A stretch of DNA of 64,000 nucleotides from PNNG01 sp964577055 (GTDB lineage Bacteria > Bacteroidota > Bacteroidia > UBA7662), in the NCBI GenBank assembly GCA_964577055.1, contig CAZNWC010000001.1, forward strand, positions 124,001 to 188,000. The letters are read 5' to 3'. The notes under the pieces were generated by a model that saw only the letters and a program-made list of their open reading frames with translations, made no database searches and was not told the origin of the DNA. The position numbers and the translations under genes were made by a program. This document shows, one piece after another, positions 18,254-27,271 of the stretch (its first letter is position 1; each line of letters starts with the position of its first letter).

Positions 18254-19141
18254 GTGGAGCTACAACACTTTCAACAGGTTGTGAAGCAAGGGGGCACCCT
18301 GCTGCAAGATTGGTTAGCAGGCCGATTCGCTGGCATCGGCTTGCAACAAATTGAAAGTTTGTTTCATCAAAAACGCATATGCGTCAATGGCGAGCCTGCA
18401 TTGCCAAGCACGCTCCTCCACATGGGCGATCATGTTGCATTGGTCAGAAGGCATGTGGGGGAAATTCTGCCCCAAAAGCTGCCGTTAAGCATTGTGCATG
18501 AGGACGAAGATTTGCTTGTGGTCGACAAAGCAGCGGGCATGCCAGTACATCCGGGCCTTGGCCATTATCGGGGAACACTCTTACACGCCTTGGCTTACCA
18601 CTATCAACAAACCAATCAAACCCATGCATTACTCCGCGAGGCTGTGGTACACCGACTCGACAAAGACACATCGGGCATCATGGTTTTGGCCAAAAACACC
18701 CTCGCGAAGCAGCGACTGGATGCACAATTTCGTTCAGCCAATATTCACCGTCACTACGAGGCTTGGGTTTGGGGAAAGGTACAGCACGACGAAGGACTGA
18801 TTGATTTGGCAGTTGGTCGCTTACCAGGTGAAAAGTACGCCATCGGTGCAGATTTAACGGGGACTTGGGGCAAACCTGCTGCAACCCGTTACAAAACCAT
18901 CAAACGCTTGGAAGACCGTAGTTTTGTTCACCTTTTCCCTTTGACAGGAAGAACCCATCAATTGCGGATTCATTTGCACAACCTCGGGCACCCTATTTTG
19001 GGCGATAATCGCTATGCTCTTTCACATTTTCCTATTGCCGACAGACTTTATTTGCATGCTCGGGCAATCACCTTGATTCATCCAACCCGATTGGAAAGGT
19101 GCCATTGGCAAAGCAATTCTATTTTTGATAAATACTTCTAA
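18254..19141 (+). CDS. RluA-family RNA pseudouridine synthase
   Basis: A protein of about 295 residues that isomerises uridine to pseudouridine in RNA. It has an N-terminal S4-type RNA-binding domain (LLQDWLAGRFAGIGLQQIE, then KRICVNGEPA). The catalytic domain holds HRLDKDTSGIMVLAKN, whose Asp is the nucleophile, and TGRTHQLRIHLHNLGHPILGD. The frame is open further upstream, but that part overlaps the ClC gene. GTG 18254, just after a promoter box, gives the normal domain start. Which uridine it modifies (RluA, RluC or RluD role) cannot be told. Confidence 0.87.
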   Translation: MELQHFQQVVKQGGTLLQDWLAGRFAGIGLQQIESLFHQKRICVNGEPALPSTLLHMGDHVALVRRHVGEILPQKLPLSIVHEDEDLLVVDKAAGMPVHPGLGHYRGTLLHALAYHYQQTNQTHALLREAVVHRLDKDTSGIMVLAKNTLAKQRLDAQFRSANIHRHYEAWVWGKVQHDEGLIDLAVGRLPGEKYAIGADLTGTWGKPAATRYKTIKRLEDRSFVHLFPLTGRTHQLRIHLHNLGHPILGDNRYALSHFPIADRLYLHARAITLIHPTRLERCHWQSNSIFDKYF

Positions 19142-19731
19142 ATAAATAGGAATTTTGCCTTACAAATTTGGGTCGGTCCATGGGCAACTTCTACAAATTA
19201 CCCGTGAGAAACATTAATATTATTCAAAGTTCGAGATAGGATTAATTCTCAAAATATTCGCAGAAATACTAGTAGCGGGTGTTTGAACAGGATTTGGCAT
19301 GACTTATGAAAACCAAGGTTGGTTCCAGCGAAAGATTAAGCCAAGGCCTATGCAGCATGTAGGCAACGTGCCTTTTAATCTACTCATGGTACCCCATTGC
19401 AGCGAAAATGGCAGCATCAACTGGAGCGGCGACCGTGAAACTCACTTGCCTGGCTACGCTGCCACCAGCAAAGCCAACACTGCTTTGTTTCCTCAGGCGA
19501 CGACACCCGTCGGGGAAGCAATAAACCACCGCAAATTGCCTTTCGCCCTGCACATGCCTGAGAAGTTTGAATACAGCCTCAAGCGACAGTCGATTTTGAG
19601 CGCATATCCCCACTTTGCCGATTGAAGCCAGAGCGGTGGTACCACTGCACTCGACTGGCACACCATCACCATTGCGAAGCGCAACATTGCCAACATTTAT
19701 AGAGATAGTATGTTCTTTTAGAGGTGCAGGC

Positions 19732-19791
19732 GTGGAAAACAAGTCAGCATTTTTTTTGTTTTTTGTTTTCCACATTCAAAAGGCAATGTGG
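19732..19791. repeat. Two inverted repeats upstream of gyrB
   Basis: GTGGAAAACAA (19732-19742) is repeated inverted as TTGTTTTCCAC (19763-19773) around a T-rich 20-base loop. The right arm overlaps a second inverted repeat, CCACATT (19770-19776) and AATGTGG (19785-19791). The two hairpins share bases and so exclude each other, as in a switch. It could also be a terminator for the preceding region. Confidence 0.45.
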
Positions 19792-19823
19792 ACATTTTCC
19801 TCCCCAAAAGGTCGCTATTTTGC

Positions 19824-19831
19824 TATCTTTG
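19824..19831 (+). promoter_or_regulatory. gyrB -7 promoter element TATCTTTG
   Basis: A perfect TAnnTTTG box lies 22 bp before the gyrB ATG. No TTG is found 17-23 bp further upstream. Confidence 0.5.
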
Positions 19832-19853
19832 TTCGGTTATAGAAAGCTGAAAA

Positions 19854-21806
19854 ATGAGCGAAGAAAACAAGTCCACGCAATATTCCGCCGACAACATCCA
19901 GGTACTTGAAGGATTAGAAGCTGTACGGAAACGTCCGGCCATGTACATTGGTGATGTAGGGGTCAAAGGATTGCACCATTTGGTGTATGAGGTAGTTGAC
20001 AACTCCATCGACGAAGCCCTTGCAGGACACTGCGACAATATTGAAGTCACTATTCACGAAGACAACAGCATTTCGGTGAAAGACAACGGTAGGGGTATTC
20101 CCACCGATATGCACCAAAAAGAGAAGCGTTCGGCCCTTGAAGTAGTGATGACGGTGCTCCACGCTGGTGGTAAATTCGACAAAGACACTTATAAAGTTTC
20201 GGGCGGTTTGCACGGGGTGGGTGTAAGTTGTGTAAACGCCCTAAGTACCCATTTGCGTGCCGAGGTACACCGCAACGGCATTGTGTACGAGCAAGAGTAC
20301 AGCTGCGGCAAACCCTTGTACAGTGTGCGTGAAATCGGCAAAACCGACTATCGCGGCACCATCGTTAAGTTCACTCCCGATGGCAGCATCTTCATTACAA
20401 CCGACTATAATTATAGTACCTTGGCCACGCGTTTGCGCGAATTGGCATATTTGAACAAAGGCATACGACTTACCATCACCGATTTACGTGAGCCATTGGA
20501 AGAAGGCGGCTTCAAATCAGATTCATTTTACTCGCAAGGTGGCTTGAAAGAATTTGTCGCCTACCTTGATAATACCCGGGAAAAGCTTATCCCTGAACCC
20601 ATTTACATCGAAAACAACAAGGGCACTGTACCTGTTGAAGTGGCCATGCAGTACAACACCTCCTATTCGGAGAATGTACACAGCTATGTAAACAACATCA
20701 ACACACACGAGGGTGGCACGCACGTTGCCGGATTCCGCCAGGCCCTCACCCGTGTGCTGAAGGCATATGCCGACAAAGAAGGCATGACCACCAAATTGAA
20801 ATTCGATATTGCTGGTGACGACTTCCGCGAAGGATTAACTGCCGTTATCTCGGTGAAGGTACAAGAACCTCAATTTGAAGGTCAAACCAAAACCAAACTC
20901 GGCAACAACGAGGTGATTGGTGCGGTGAATACGGCCGTAGCCGAAGCCTTGGGCAACTTTTTAGAAGAAAACCCACGCGAGGCCCGTCAAATCATTAACA
21001 AGGTAATTTTGGCTGCCACAGCGCGTCATGCTGCCCGCAAGGCACGTGAAATGGTGCAGCGCAAAAACGTTTTGTCGAGCAACAGCATGCCGGGAAAATT
21101 GGCCGACTGTTCAGAAAGTGATCCTGAAAAATGCGAAATCTTCCTTGTCGAAGGTGACTCGGCCGGTGGAACGGCCAAGCAAGGCCGTAACCGTGCCTTT
21201 CAAGCCATCTTGCCGCTCAGGGGTAAAATCCTGAACGTTGAAAAGGCCATGGAGCACAAAATCTACGAAAACGAAGAAATCAGGAACATTTTTACGGCGC
21301 TTGGTGTAACCGTGGGCACCGAAGATGACCAAAAGGCTTTGAACACTTCGAAATTGCGTTATCACAAAATTGTGATCATGACCGACGCCGACGTGGATGG
21401 TTCGCACATTACTACCCTGATCCTCACCTTCTTCTTCCGCTACATGAAGGAGTTAATCGAATCGGGATACGTGTACATTGCCACACCCCCACTCTATTTG
21501 GTTAAAAAGGGCAACAATCAGATCTATGCCTGGAATGACAAGGAAAGGCTTGAAGCAGTAAAGGATTTGGCCAAAGGCGGCAATGAAAGTACCGTAAACA
21601 TCCAGCGTTACAAAGGTTTGGGTGAAATGAATGCCGAGCAGCTGTGGAGCACCACGATGAATCCCGATACGCGTACCCTGCGCCGGGTGACCATCGAAAG
21701 TGCTGCCGAAGCCGACCACATTTTCAGCATGCTGATGGGTGATGAAGTACCCCCTCGCCGTGAATTTATCGAACAAAACGCGCGTTACGCCAAGCTCGAC
21801 ATTTAA
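19854..21806 (+). CDS. gyrB: DNA gyrase subunit B
   Basis: A 650-residue ATPase subunit of gyrase, which introduces negative supercoils. Seen: the GHKL ATPase motifs VYEVVDNSIDEALAGHC, VKDNGRGIPTD and SGGLHGVGVSCVNAL, then NTHEGGTHVAGFR, and the TOPRIM motifs VEGDSAGGTAKQGR and MTDADVDGSHI. The C-terminus has the conserved QRYKGLGEMN. Length is normal for the short Bacteroidota form. The LolD-type ATPase starts 3 bp after the stop, so the two are probably cotranscribed. Confidence 0.98.
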   Translation: MSEENKSTQYSADNIQVLEGLEAVRKRPAMYIGDVGVKGLHHLVYEVVDNSIDEALAGHCDNIEVTIHEDNSISVKDNGRGIPTDMHQKEKRSALEVVMTVLHAGGKFDKDTYKVSGGLHGVGVSCVNALSTHLRAEVHRNGIVYEQEYSCGKPLYSVREIGKTDYRGTIVKFTPDGSIFITTDYNYSTLATRLRELAYLNKGIRLTITDLREPLEEGGFKSDSFYSQGGLKEFVAYLDNTREKLIPEPIYIENNKGTVPVEVAMQYNTSYSENVHSYVNNINTHEGGTHVAGFRQALTRVLKAYADKEGMTTKLKFDIAGDDFREGLTAVISVKVQEPQFEGQTKTKLGNNEVIGAVNTAVAEALGNFLEENPREARQIINKVILAATARHAARKAREMVQRKNVLSSNSMPGKLADCSESDPEKCEIFLVEGDSAGGTAKQGRNRAFQAILPLRGKILNVEKAMEHKIYENEEIRNIFTALGVTVGTEDDQKALNTSKLRYHKIVIMTDADVDGSHITTLILTFFFRYMKELIESGYVYIATPPLYLVKKGNNQIYAWNDKERLEAVKDLAKGGNESTVNIQRYKGLGEMNAEQLWSTTMNPDTRTLRRVTIESAAEADHIFSMLMGDEVPPRREFIEQNARYAKLDI

Positions 21807-21808
21807 GC

Positions 21809-22462
21809 ATGATTAGGGTTAATGGGCTCTACAAGGCATATGGCAATCTGCAGGTACTGCGCGGACTAAGTCTCGACATTCCTACAGGAGAGCTGGTTGC
21901 CATTGTTGGTCCCTCTGGTGCAGGCAAAAGCACCTTGCTGCAGCTCATGGGCACGCTCGACAAACCCGATCGTGGTGAAGTTTTTTTTGACAACCAATCG
22001 GTTTTCCTGTTGTCGGACAGGGCACTCGCAGCATTCCGAAATCGGCAGATTGGATTTGTTTTCCAACAACACCACTTATTGCCCGAATTCACGGCCGAAG
22101 AAAATGTATTGCTCCCGGCCATGATATCGGGCAAAATTACAGCCGAGAAAAGGCAATATGCCCATGACTTGTTCGCGTTATTGGGCGTTTCAGATCGCAA
22201 AGACCACAAACCAGCGGCGCTTTCGGGTGGCGAACAACAACGTTTTGCCGTAGCGCGTGCCCTCATCAATAAACCAGCCGTACTGCTGGCCGACGAGCCA
22301 TCGGGAAATCTCGATACGCACAATGCCCGTGAGTTGCATCAACTTTTTTTAACGCTACGAGAAACCTATCAGCAAACCATTGTGGTGGTTACACACAACA
22401 TGGCATTGGCTGAACTTGCCGACCGAAAAATCACCCTGGTCGACGGCATTGTGCATTCATAA
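21809..22462 (+). CDS. ABC transporter ATP-binding protein, LolD-like
   Basis: A 217-residue ATPase of the LolD/MacB group, which powers lipoprotein release from the inner membrane or similar export. Seen: Walker A GPSGAGKST (34-42), FVFQQHHLLPEFTAEENV, the signature LSGGEQQRFAVARAL and Walker B LLADEPSGNLD, followed by VTHNMALAE. The matching LolC/E-type permease is not adjacent, so its partner must be elsewhere. It may be translated with gyrB. Confidence 0.87.
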   Translation: MIRVNGLYKAYGNLQVLRGLSLDIPTGELVAIVGPSGAGKSTLLQLMGTLDKPDRGEVFFDNQSVFLLSDRALAAFRNRQIGFVFQQHHLLPEFTAEENVLLPAMISGKITAEKRQYAHDLFALLGVSDRKDHKPAALSGGEQQRFAVARALINKPAVLLADEPSGNLDTHNARELHQLFLTLRETYQQTIVVVTHNMALAELADRKITLVDGIVHS

Positions 22463-22525
22463 AATAGCATTTTGCAGGAGTGCCCGCCCATGCAAGCGCG
22501 AACTTTAGGCAAAAATGCGGGTACA

Positions 22526-22557
22526 TTGCCAATAACTGCAGGAATCGCTTAATTTCG
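22526..22557 (+). promoter_or_regulatory. Candidate recQ promoter
   Basis: TTG at 22526-22528, a 21-bp spacer and TAATTTCG at 22550-22557, one mismatch from TAnnTTTG. It lies 7 bp before the ATG. Confidence 0.42.
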
Positions 22558-22564
22558 GCATCTC

Positions 22565-24469
22565 ATGTCATCACCGGTCGACATACTTCAAAAGTACTGG
22601 GGTCATGCCCAATTCCGTCCCTTGCAAGAAGACATCGTACAATCGGTGCTCGACGGAAACGACACCTTGGCCTTGTTGCCAACCGGGGGTGGTAAAAGCG
22701 TTTGTTTTCAGGTACCTGCATTGGTCAAAGGAGGGCTTTGTTTGGTGGTTTCACCACTCATTGCACTCATGAAGGACCAGGTGCTCAACCTCACCAAGCG
22801 CGGTATTGCCGCTACAGCCATCTTTACAGGCATGGGAAACGGCGAAATTGATGCTGTTTTAGAAGCCTGCGCCGCTGGGCGATATCAATTTTTATATGTT
22901 TCTCCTGAGCGACTGCAAACCCGTGTGCTTCAGGCCCGACTTGCCCGGCTGAATATCAGCTTGCTGGCGGTTGATGAGGCACATTGTATTTCGCAATGGG
23001 GACATGACTTCAGGCCCGAATACCTCAAAATAGCTGAAATCCGCCCACATCTTCCTGGAGTGCCTGTGGTTGCACTCACAGCCACTGCTACTGCCCGTGT
23101 GGTAGAAGAAATCATGGAAAAGCTTGCGATGCACAAGGGCAAAATTTTCAGGAAGAGTTTTTGGCGCGGTAATCTGGCTTATGAAGTGGCCTATGAAGAA
23201 GATAAGTTTGGTGCCATGCTGGGAGCCTTGAACCGCAACCCTGGTAGCGCAGTGGTGTATGCTGGCACCAGACGCAAGACCGAATTGGCCGCAGAATGGC
23301 TAAGACGCCAGGGCATTTCTGCTTTGCATTATCATGCCGGACTGGATGCACGTGAACGGGATACCCGCCAGCGCGATTGGATTGCTGGCAAAGTGCGTGT
23401 GGTGGTATGCACCAATGCCTTTGGCATGGGCATCGATAAACCCGATGTGCGATTGGTGGTACACCTTGCTCCGAGTGATTGTATTGAGGCCTATTTTCAA
23501 GAAGCAGGCAGGGCAGGTAGAGATGAACAAGCTGCACGTTGTTTGTTACTTTATCATCCTTCCGACAGGCAAGAAGCCGAACATTTTTTGGCACTGGGTT
23601 TCCCTTCGCTCGAAACCATTCGACAAGTGTATGGCGCATTGGGCCAGCATTTTCAATTGGCGTTGGGCAGCGGCAAAGGTCAACGTTTCGATTTTGAACT
23701 CAGTAGCTTTGCCCAATCCTACAACCTCAAACCCATTGAAGTGCACCACAGCCTTCAATTTTTACACCGTGCGGGCTACCTTTTTGTGGGTGAAGAAGTC
23801 TTACTGCCTTCAAAAGTCCGCTTCACCGCCGACGCCACAACGGTTTACGACTTCCGCTTGCGACATCGGGAATTTGACCCATTTATTGACTTACTGCTGC
23901 GTACTTACAGCGGCATTATGGAACAATACGTCAAAATAGATGAATTTAGGCTTGCGGGAAAACTGCGCATTTTGAGTAGCGAAATCCCTCCTCTTTTGAT
24001 GCGTTTACAGCAATTGGAGCTACTCGACTACATCCCTAAGACCGATAAGCCGCAAATATATTGGCTGAAAGAACGCATAGCTGCCAAGCGCGTTGTCATT
24101 CCCGACGCTTTGTATGCACGCTTGCTCGAGCTTAAAACCAAAAAGTTGCAAGCCATGTTGGCCTATTGCGAAAACCGCACAAGCTGCAGAAGCCAAATGC
24201 TCCTGCAGTATTTCGATGAATCGGGTACATCAGCTTGCGGCAAGTGCGATTATTGCAAACGTTTGCATGAGTTGGAACTTTCGGAAAATCTGCTTGCCCA
24301 ACTCGCCATCAGATTTGAACAAGTTACACGCCAAGAAACGACCAAAGAAGCTGTGATTCACGCATTCTCCGACATAAATCCAGCCCTTGTCTTGCATGCC
24401 ATGCATTGGTTCATCGATCATGGTCATTTGGAAACAACCGAAACAAACTCCTTGCGCTGGAAAAAATGA
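22565..24469 (+). CDS. recQ: RecQ-family ATP-dependent DNA helicase
   Basis: A 634-residue 3'-5' helicase for recombination and repair. Seen: motif 0/I with LPTGGGKSVCFQ, motif II AVDEAHCISQWGHDFRPEY with the aromatic-rich loop, the motif V region ATNAFGMGIDKPDV-like (CTNAFGMGIDKPDVRLVVH), QEAGRAGRDEQ of motif VI, and an RQC zinc site (CENRTSC, then CGKCDYC). The C-terminus is short and no HRDC domain is evident, as in many Bacteroidota second RecQ copies. Its TGA overlaps the ATG of the next glycosyltransferase. Confidence 0.92.
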   Translation: MSSPVDILQKYWGHAQFRPLQEDIVQSVLDGNDTLALLPTGGGKSVCFQVPALVKGGLCLVVSPLIALMKDQVLNLTKRGIAATAIFTGMGNGEIDAVLEACAAGRYQFLYVSPERLQTRVLQARLARLNISLLAVDEAHCISQWGHDFRPEYLKIAEIRPHLPGVPVVALTATATARVVEEIMEKLAMHKGKIFRKSFWRGNLAYEVAYEEDKFGAMLGALNRNPGSAVVYAGTRRKTELAAEWLRRQGISALHYHAGLDARERDTRQRDWIAGKVRVVVCTNAFGMGIDKPDVRLVVHLAPSDCIEAYFQEAGRAGRDEQAARCLLLYHPSDRQEAEHFLALGFPSLETIRQVYGALGQHFQLALGSGKGQRFDFELSSFAQSYNLKPIEVHHSLQFLHRAGYLFVGEEVLLPSKVRFTADATTVYDFRLRHREFDPFIDLLLRTYSGIMEQYVKIDEFRLAGKLRILSSEIPPLLMRLQQLELLDYIPKTDKPQIYWLKERIAAKRVVIPDALYARLLELKTKKLQAMLAYCENRTSCRSQMLLQYFDESGTSACGKCDYCKRLHELELSENLLAQLAIRFEQVTRQETTKEAVIHAFSDINPALVLHAMHWFIDHGHLETTETNSLRWKK

Positions 24470-25551
24470 AAAAGATCCTCTTTTCGGTTACCAACGACCT
24501 CAATAGCGACCAACGAATGTGGCGGATTTGCGCCAGTTTGCAAGCTGCAGGTTACCACGCACAACTCGTCGGCCGACAATTGCCCGATAGCAGGGTATTG
24601 CCACAACGCACCTATGCCCAACACCGCATGGTCTTGTTTTTCAACAAAGGCCCCATGTTTTACCTCGAATACAATTTGCGCCTATTCTTGTACGCATTGG
24701 GTAGCAAGGTTGCGATTTATAGCGCGGTTGACCTCGATACGCTACCAGCCATGTGGCTTGCAGCACGATTGCGGAACTGCCCCATTGTGTATGATGCCCA
24801 CGAAATCTTCACAGAAGTACCCGAATTGGCTCCTGGCGGCTTAAAACAACGCCTTTGGAAATCGCTGGAACGCTTGCTCCTACCCAGGATCCGACATGCA
24901 TATACGGTCAACCACAGTCTTGCTACCTGGTACAAAAAGCAATACGGCATCCAGATGGAGGTAATTCGAAACATGCCAGAAGCCCACGAACCATTAGCGC
25001 TTGGCGTCGCTGAATTTATCCTCTACCAAGGCGCCTTGAATGCTGGGCGTGGACTTGAAGCTTTGTTAGAGGCTGCCCCAAGACTGCCATTGCCCGTTTA
25101 CATTGCAGGCAAAGGCGATTTGGCCGATTGGCTGACAACTACAGTGAGGGAAAGAGGATTGGGAGATAAAGTAAAACTATTGGGACAATTAGATCCCGAG
25201 GCCCTGCAACAGCTTACCGCTAGGGCATGGCTCGGCATTAATTTGCTCGAAAGCCGATCGTTGAACTATTATTACTCCTTGGCGAATAAATTCTTCGATT
25301 ATGTGCAGGCTGGGGTACCACAACTGTGTGCCGATTTTCCAGAATATGTGCACATGAACAGTGCATTTGAGGTAGCTGTGCTGTCGAGTAGCCATGAAAC
25401 CAAGACTTGGTTGCCGCTGGTAGATGCACTTTGGAAGGATCAGGAACGCTATGCCTATTTGAAAAGCAATTGCCAAATTGCAGCGCGAGAATGGACCTGG
25501 GAAAGCGAAAAAAAGACGCTTCTGGCATTTTATGCGTCGGTTTTTAGCTAA
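24466..25551 (+). CDS. Glycosyltransferase, GT4-like
   Basis: A 361-residue GT-B-fold transferase. Seen: the N-terminal KKILFSVTNDLNSDQRMWRI, the acceptor-side motif VYDAHEIFTEVPEL and, in the C-terminal domain, ILYQGALNAGRGLEALLEA and GVPQLCADFPEY. The Bacteroidota relatives are usually annotated as group 1 glycosyltransferases for surface polysaccharide. ATG 24466 overlaps the recQ stop (ATGA). It converges with the GT2 gene and shares 8 bp with it. The sugar and acceptor are unknown. Confidence 0.83.
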   Translation: MKKILFSVTNDLNSDQRMWRICASLQAAGYHAQLVGRQLPDSRVLPQRTYAQHRMVLFFNKGPMFYLEYNLRLFLYALGSKVAIYSAVDLDTLPAMWLAARLRNCPIVYDAHEIFTEVPELAPGGLKQRLWKSLERLLLPRIRHAYTVNHSLATWYKKQYGIQMEVIRNMPEAHEPLALGVAEFILYQGALNAGRGLEALLEAAPRLPLPVYIAGKGDLADWLTTTVRERGLGDKVKLLGQLDPEALQQLTARAWLGINLLESRSLNYYYSLANKFFDYVQAGVPQLCADFPEYVHMNSAFEVAVLSSSHETKTWLPLVDALWKDQERYAYLKSNCQIAAREWTWESEKKTLLAFYASVFS

Positions 25552-26440
25552 TCCTCGTCCTGAAATAGCGATCGAAACAACCCAATTTGTACAGCTGAAG
25601 TAGCCGGAGTGAACGCTTGCCTTGCAAAAGTTGCTTTTCAAACAAAGGGCTTAGCAGGCTGATGAAAAAAGCCATTCCAAGCAGCTGAAGTGGTTCCCAG
25701 CTGCGGATCAACCTGAGTTCGTTGCGGTGCTTTTGAAACAATTTTTCAGTCCGGTACAGTCGGGCCAAATTGGCTGTCGACTCTTTTATTTTGACCAGGT
25801 ATTGCGCATCGCTTTCGTTGGAACCATGCCATACAGGCAAGTCGAAATGATGTACCGCTATGCCAACTGACAATAACTGCAGACCAAAATGGGTATCCTC
25901 ATGTCCGTAACCCTGATGAGCAGCCGGAAAGCGCACCTTTTCGGCCCATTGGCGTGGCATGGCAAAATTGGCTGCTGAAAAACTGCGATATGGCGCTTTA
26001 TTGCGCTCATCTGCGGTTCGTGTTTCTACATTCCGGGTGTACCAATTACGCAAATTATCTGGGGCATCGTCGGGACAACCAATGCCCGAACACCAAACCG
26101 CCGGAAATTGTGTGAGTTGTTGCACATAGGCTTGCAGTAAACCGGGTTGGATGGTTACATCTCCATCTAAAAACCAGATATACCTACCTTTTGCTTGTTC
26201 TATGAGGAAATTACGGCCTTTGCTCCTTCCCAAGTTGTGCGGGTGACGGTAGATATGCAGCCAAGGAAAATCCAGCGGTGGATATTGCGTATGCCATGCC
26301 GATTCAGCTGCATCGGCACTGTCATCGCCCACGAGCACTTCCACTTCTCCAGGCAAAAAAAACTGGATTTGCGCGACAAGATCGTGCAGCAGCCGAGCAG
26401 GATGCTGCTTATAAACCGGTATCAGAACCGACAGCAACAT
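25544..26440 (-). CDS. Glycosyltransferase family 2
   Basis: A 298-residue GT-A transferase. Seen: LLSVLIPVYKQHPARL at the N-terminus, VLVGDDSAD, GRSKGRNFLIEQAKG and the metal-binding DxD site as WFLDGDVTIQPG. A C-terminal hydrophobic helix (about 260-280) may tether it to the membrane. ATG 26440 overlaps the ftsE-like stop by one base (TGATG); a TTG one codon upstream is less likely. The neighbouring GT4 gene converges with it, so both may act in surface polysaccharide synthesis, but there is no full gene cluster. Confidence 0.85.
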   Translation of the reverse strand: MLLSVLIPVYKQHPARLLHDLVAQIQFFLPGEVEVLVGDDSADAAESAWHTQYPPLDFPWLHIYRHPHNLGRSKGRNFLIEQAKGRYIWFLDGDVTIQPGLLQAYVQQLTQFPAVWCSGIGCPDDAPDNLRNWYTRNVETRTADERNKAPYRSFSAANFAMPRQWAEKVRFPAAHQGYGHEDTHFGLQLLSVGIAVHHFDLPVWHGSNESDAQYLVKIKESTANLARLYRTEKLFQKHRNELRLIRSWEPLQLLGMAFFISLLSPLFEKQLLQGKRSLRLLQLYKLGCFDRYFRTRIS

Positions 26441-27135
26441 CAAAACAAGATGCCACCCAAGTCAATCACTTTGCCACCTTCGCATTTCAACAAGCGGGCG
26501 GGAAAGCGTTCAATGATCATGTAATCGTGCGTTGCCATGAGTACGGCTGTATTTTGTTCTTTGCTGATACGGATCAGCAACTTCATGATTTCCTGAGATG
26601 TATCAGGATCCAGGTTCCCGGTAGGCTCGTCTGCCAAAATGATGGCTGGCTTGTTCAGCAAAGCCCTGGCAATGACCACCCGCTGTTGTTCTCCACCCGA
26701 GAGCTCATGGGGCATTTTGAAATCTTTTGTAGGCAGGCCTACCAAACCCAGCACCTCTTCGATACGCTGTTGGATTTCATCTTTGTTCTTCCAACCAGTA
26801 GCTTTTAGTACAAAACGCAAATTTTCATGCACCGAACGGTCCGTTAACAATTGGAAATCCTGAAAAACAATCCCCAATTGTCGACGCAAAGCCGGAACAT
26901 CTTTCGACTTTAGTTTCTGCAGCCCCATGCCCGCAATGGTAATGGTGCCCTTCATCAGGGGTAGTTCGCCGTACAAAGTTTTAAGCAGACTGCTTTTTCC
27001 TGCTCCGGTTTTGCCGATTAAATAAACGAATTCGCCTTGGCGAATATCAAAACCCAGTTGATCGAGCACCAAGGTTTTGTCTTGGTAAATCGAAACATCT
27101 TCTACACAGATGACTTTTTCGGCGGTTTCTGACAT
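26440..27135 (-). CDS. ftsE: FtsE-like ABC ATPase
   Basis: A 231-residue ATPase that most resembles FtsE, the partner of FtsX in activating cell-wall hydrolases at division. Seen: Walker A LIGKTGAGKSSLL, FQDFQLLTDRSVHENL, the signature LSGGEQQRVVIARALL, Walker B IILADEPTGNLD and the H-loop MATHDYMI. The N-terminal VEDVSIYQDKTLVLDQL also fits Bacteroidota FtsE. No ftsX lies next to it; the adjacent gene is a GT2. LolD-type or other Ftse-like roles cannot be ruled out. Confidence 0.82.
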   Translation of the reverse strand: MSETAEKVICVEDVSIYQDKTLVLDQLGFDIRQGEFVYLIGKTGAGKSSLLKTLYGELPLMKGTITIAGMGLQKLKSKDVPALRRQLGIVFQDFQLLTDRSVHENLRFVLKATGWKNKDEIQQRIEEVLGLVGLPTKDFKMPHELSGGEQQRVVIARALLNKPAIILADEPTGNLDPDTSQEIMKLLIRISKEQNTAVLMATHDYMIIERFPARLLKCEGGKVIDLGGILF

Positions 27136-27199
27136 ACGGCTGTGATTTTACCACAAATAGACGAAAATTATCAAACATTTCGGGCATGTGCCTTTTACC

Positions 27200-27230
27200 T
27201 TGTTTTAAAAGGTGTCATTTCTTATCTTTG
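27200..27230 (+). promoter_or_regulatory. Promoter of the TPR lipoprotein gene
   Basis: TTG at 27200-27202, a 20-bp spacer and a perfect TATCTTTG at 27223-27230. This is the best match to the Bacteroidota promoter in the window. The leader to ATG 27272 is about 35 bases. Confidence 0.65.
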
Positions 27231-27271
27231 CGCCCAAAGAAATTGATTCTAAAGGACTCAAACCATTAACC

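Larger units (their letters stand above)
19142..19853. other. 712-bp gap upstream of gyrB
   Basis: The gap contains opposing open frames at 19299-19625 (plus, 108 codons) and 19380-19775 (minus, 131 codons). Neither gives a protein I recognise. The middle is richer in G+C than the AT-rich edges, which could mean a structured RNA, a decayed gene or a small unknown gene. I found no tRNA, tmRNA or RNase P core sequence by eye. The last 120 bp hold two inverted repeats and the gyrB promoter. Confidence 0.5.
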
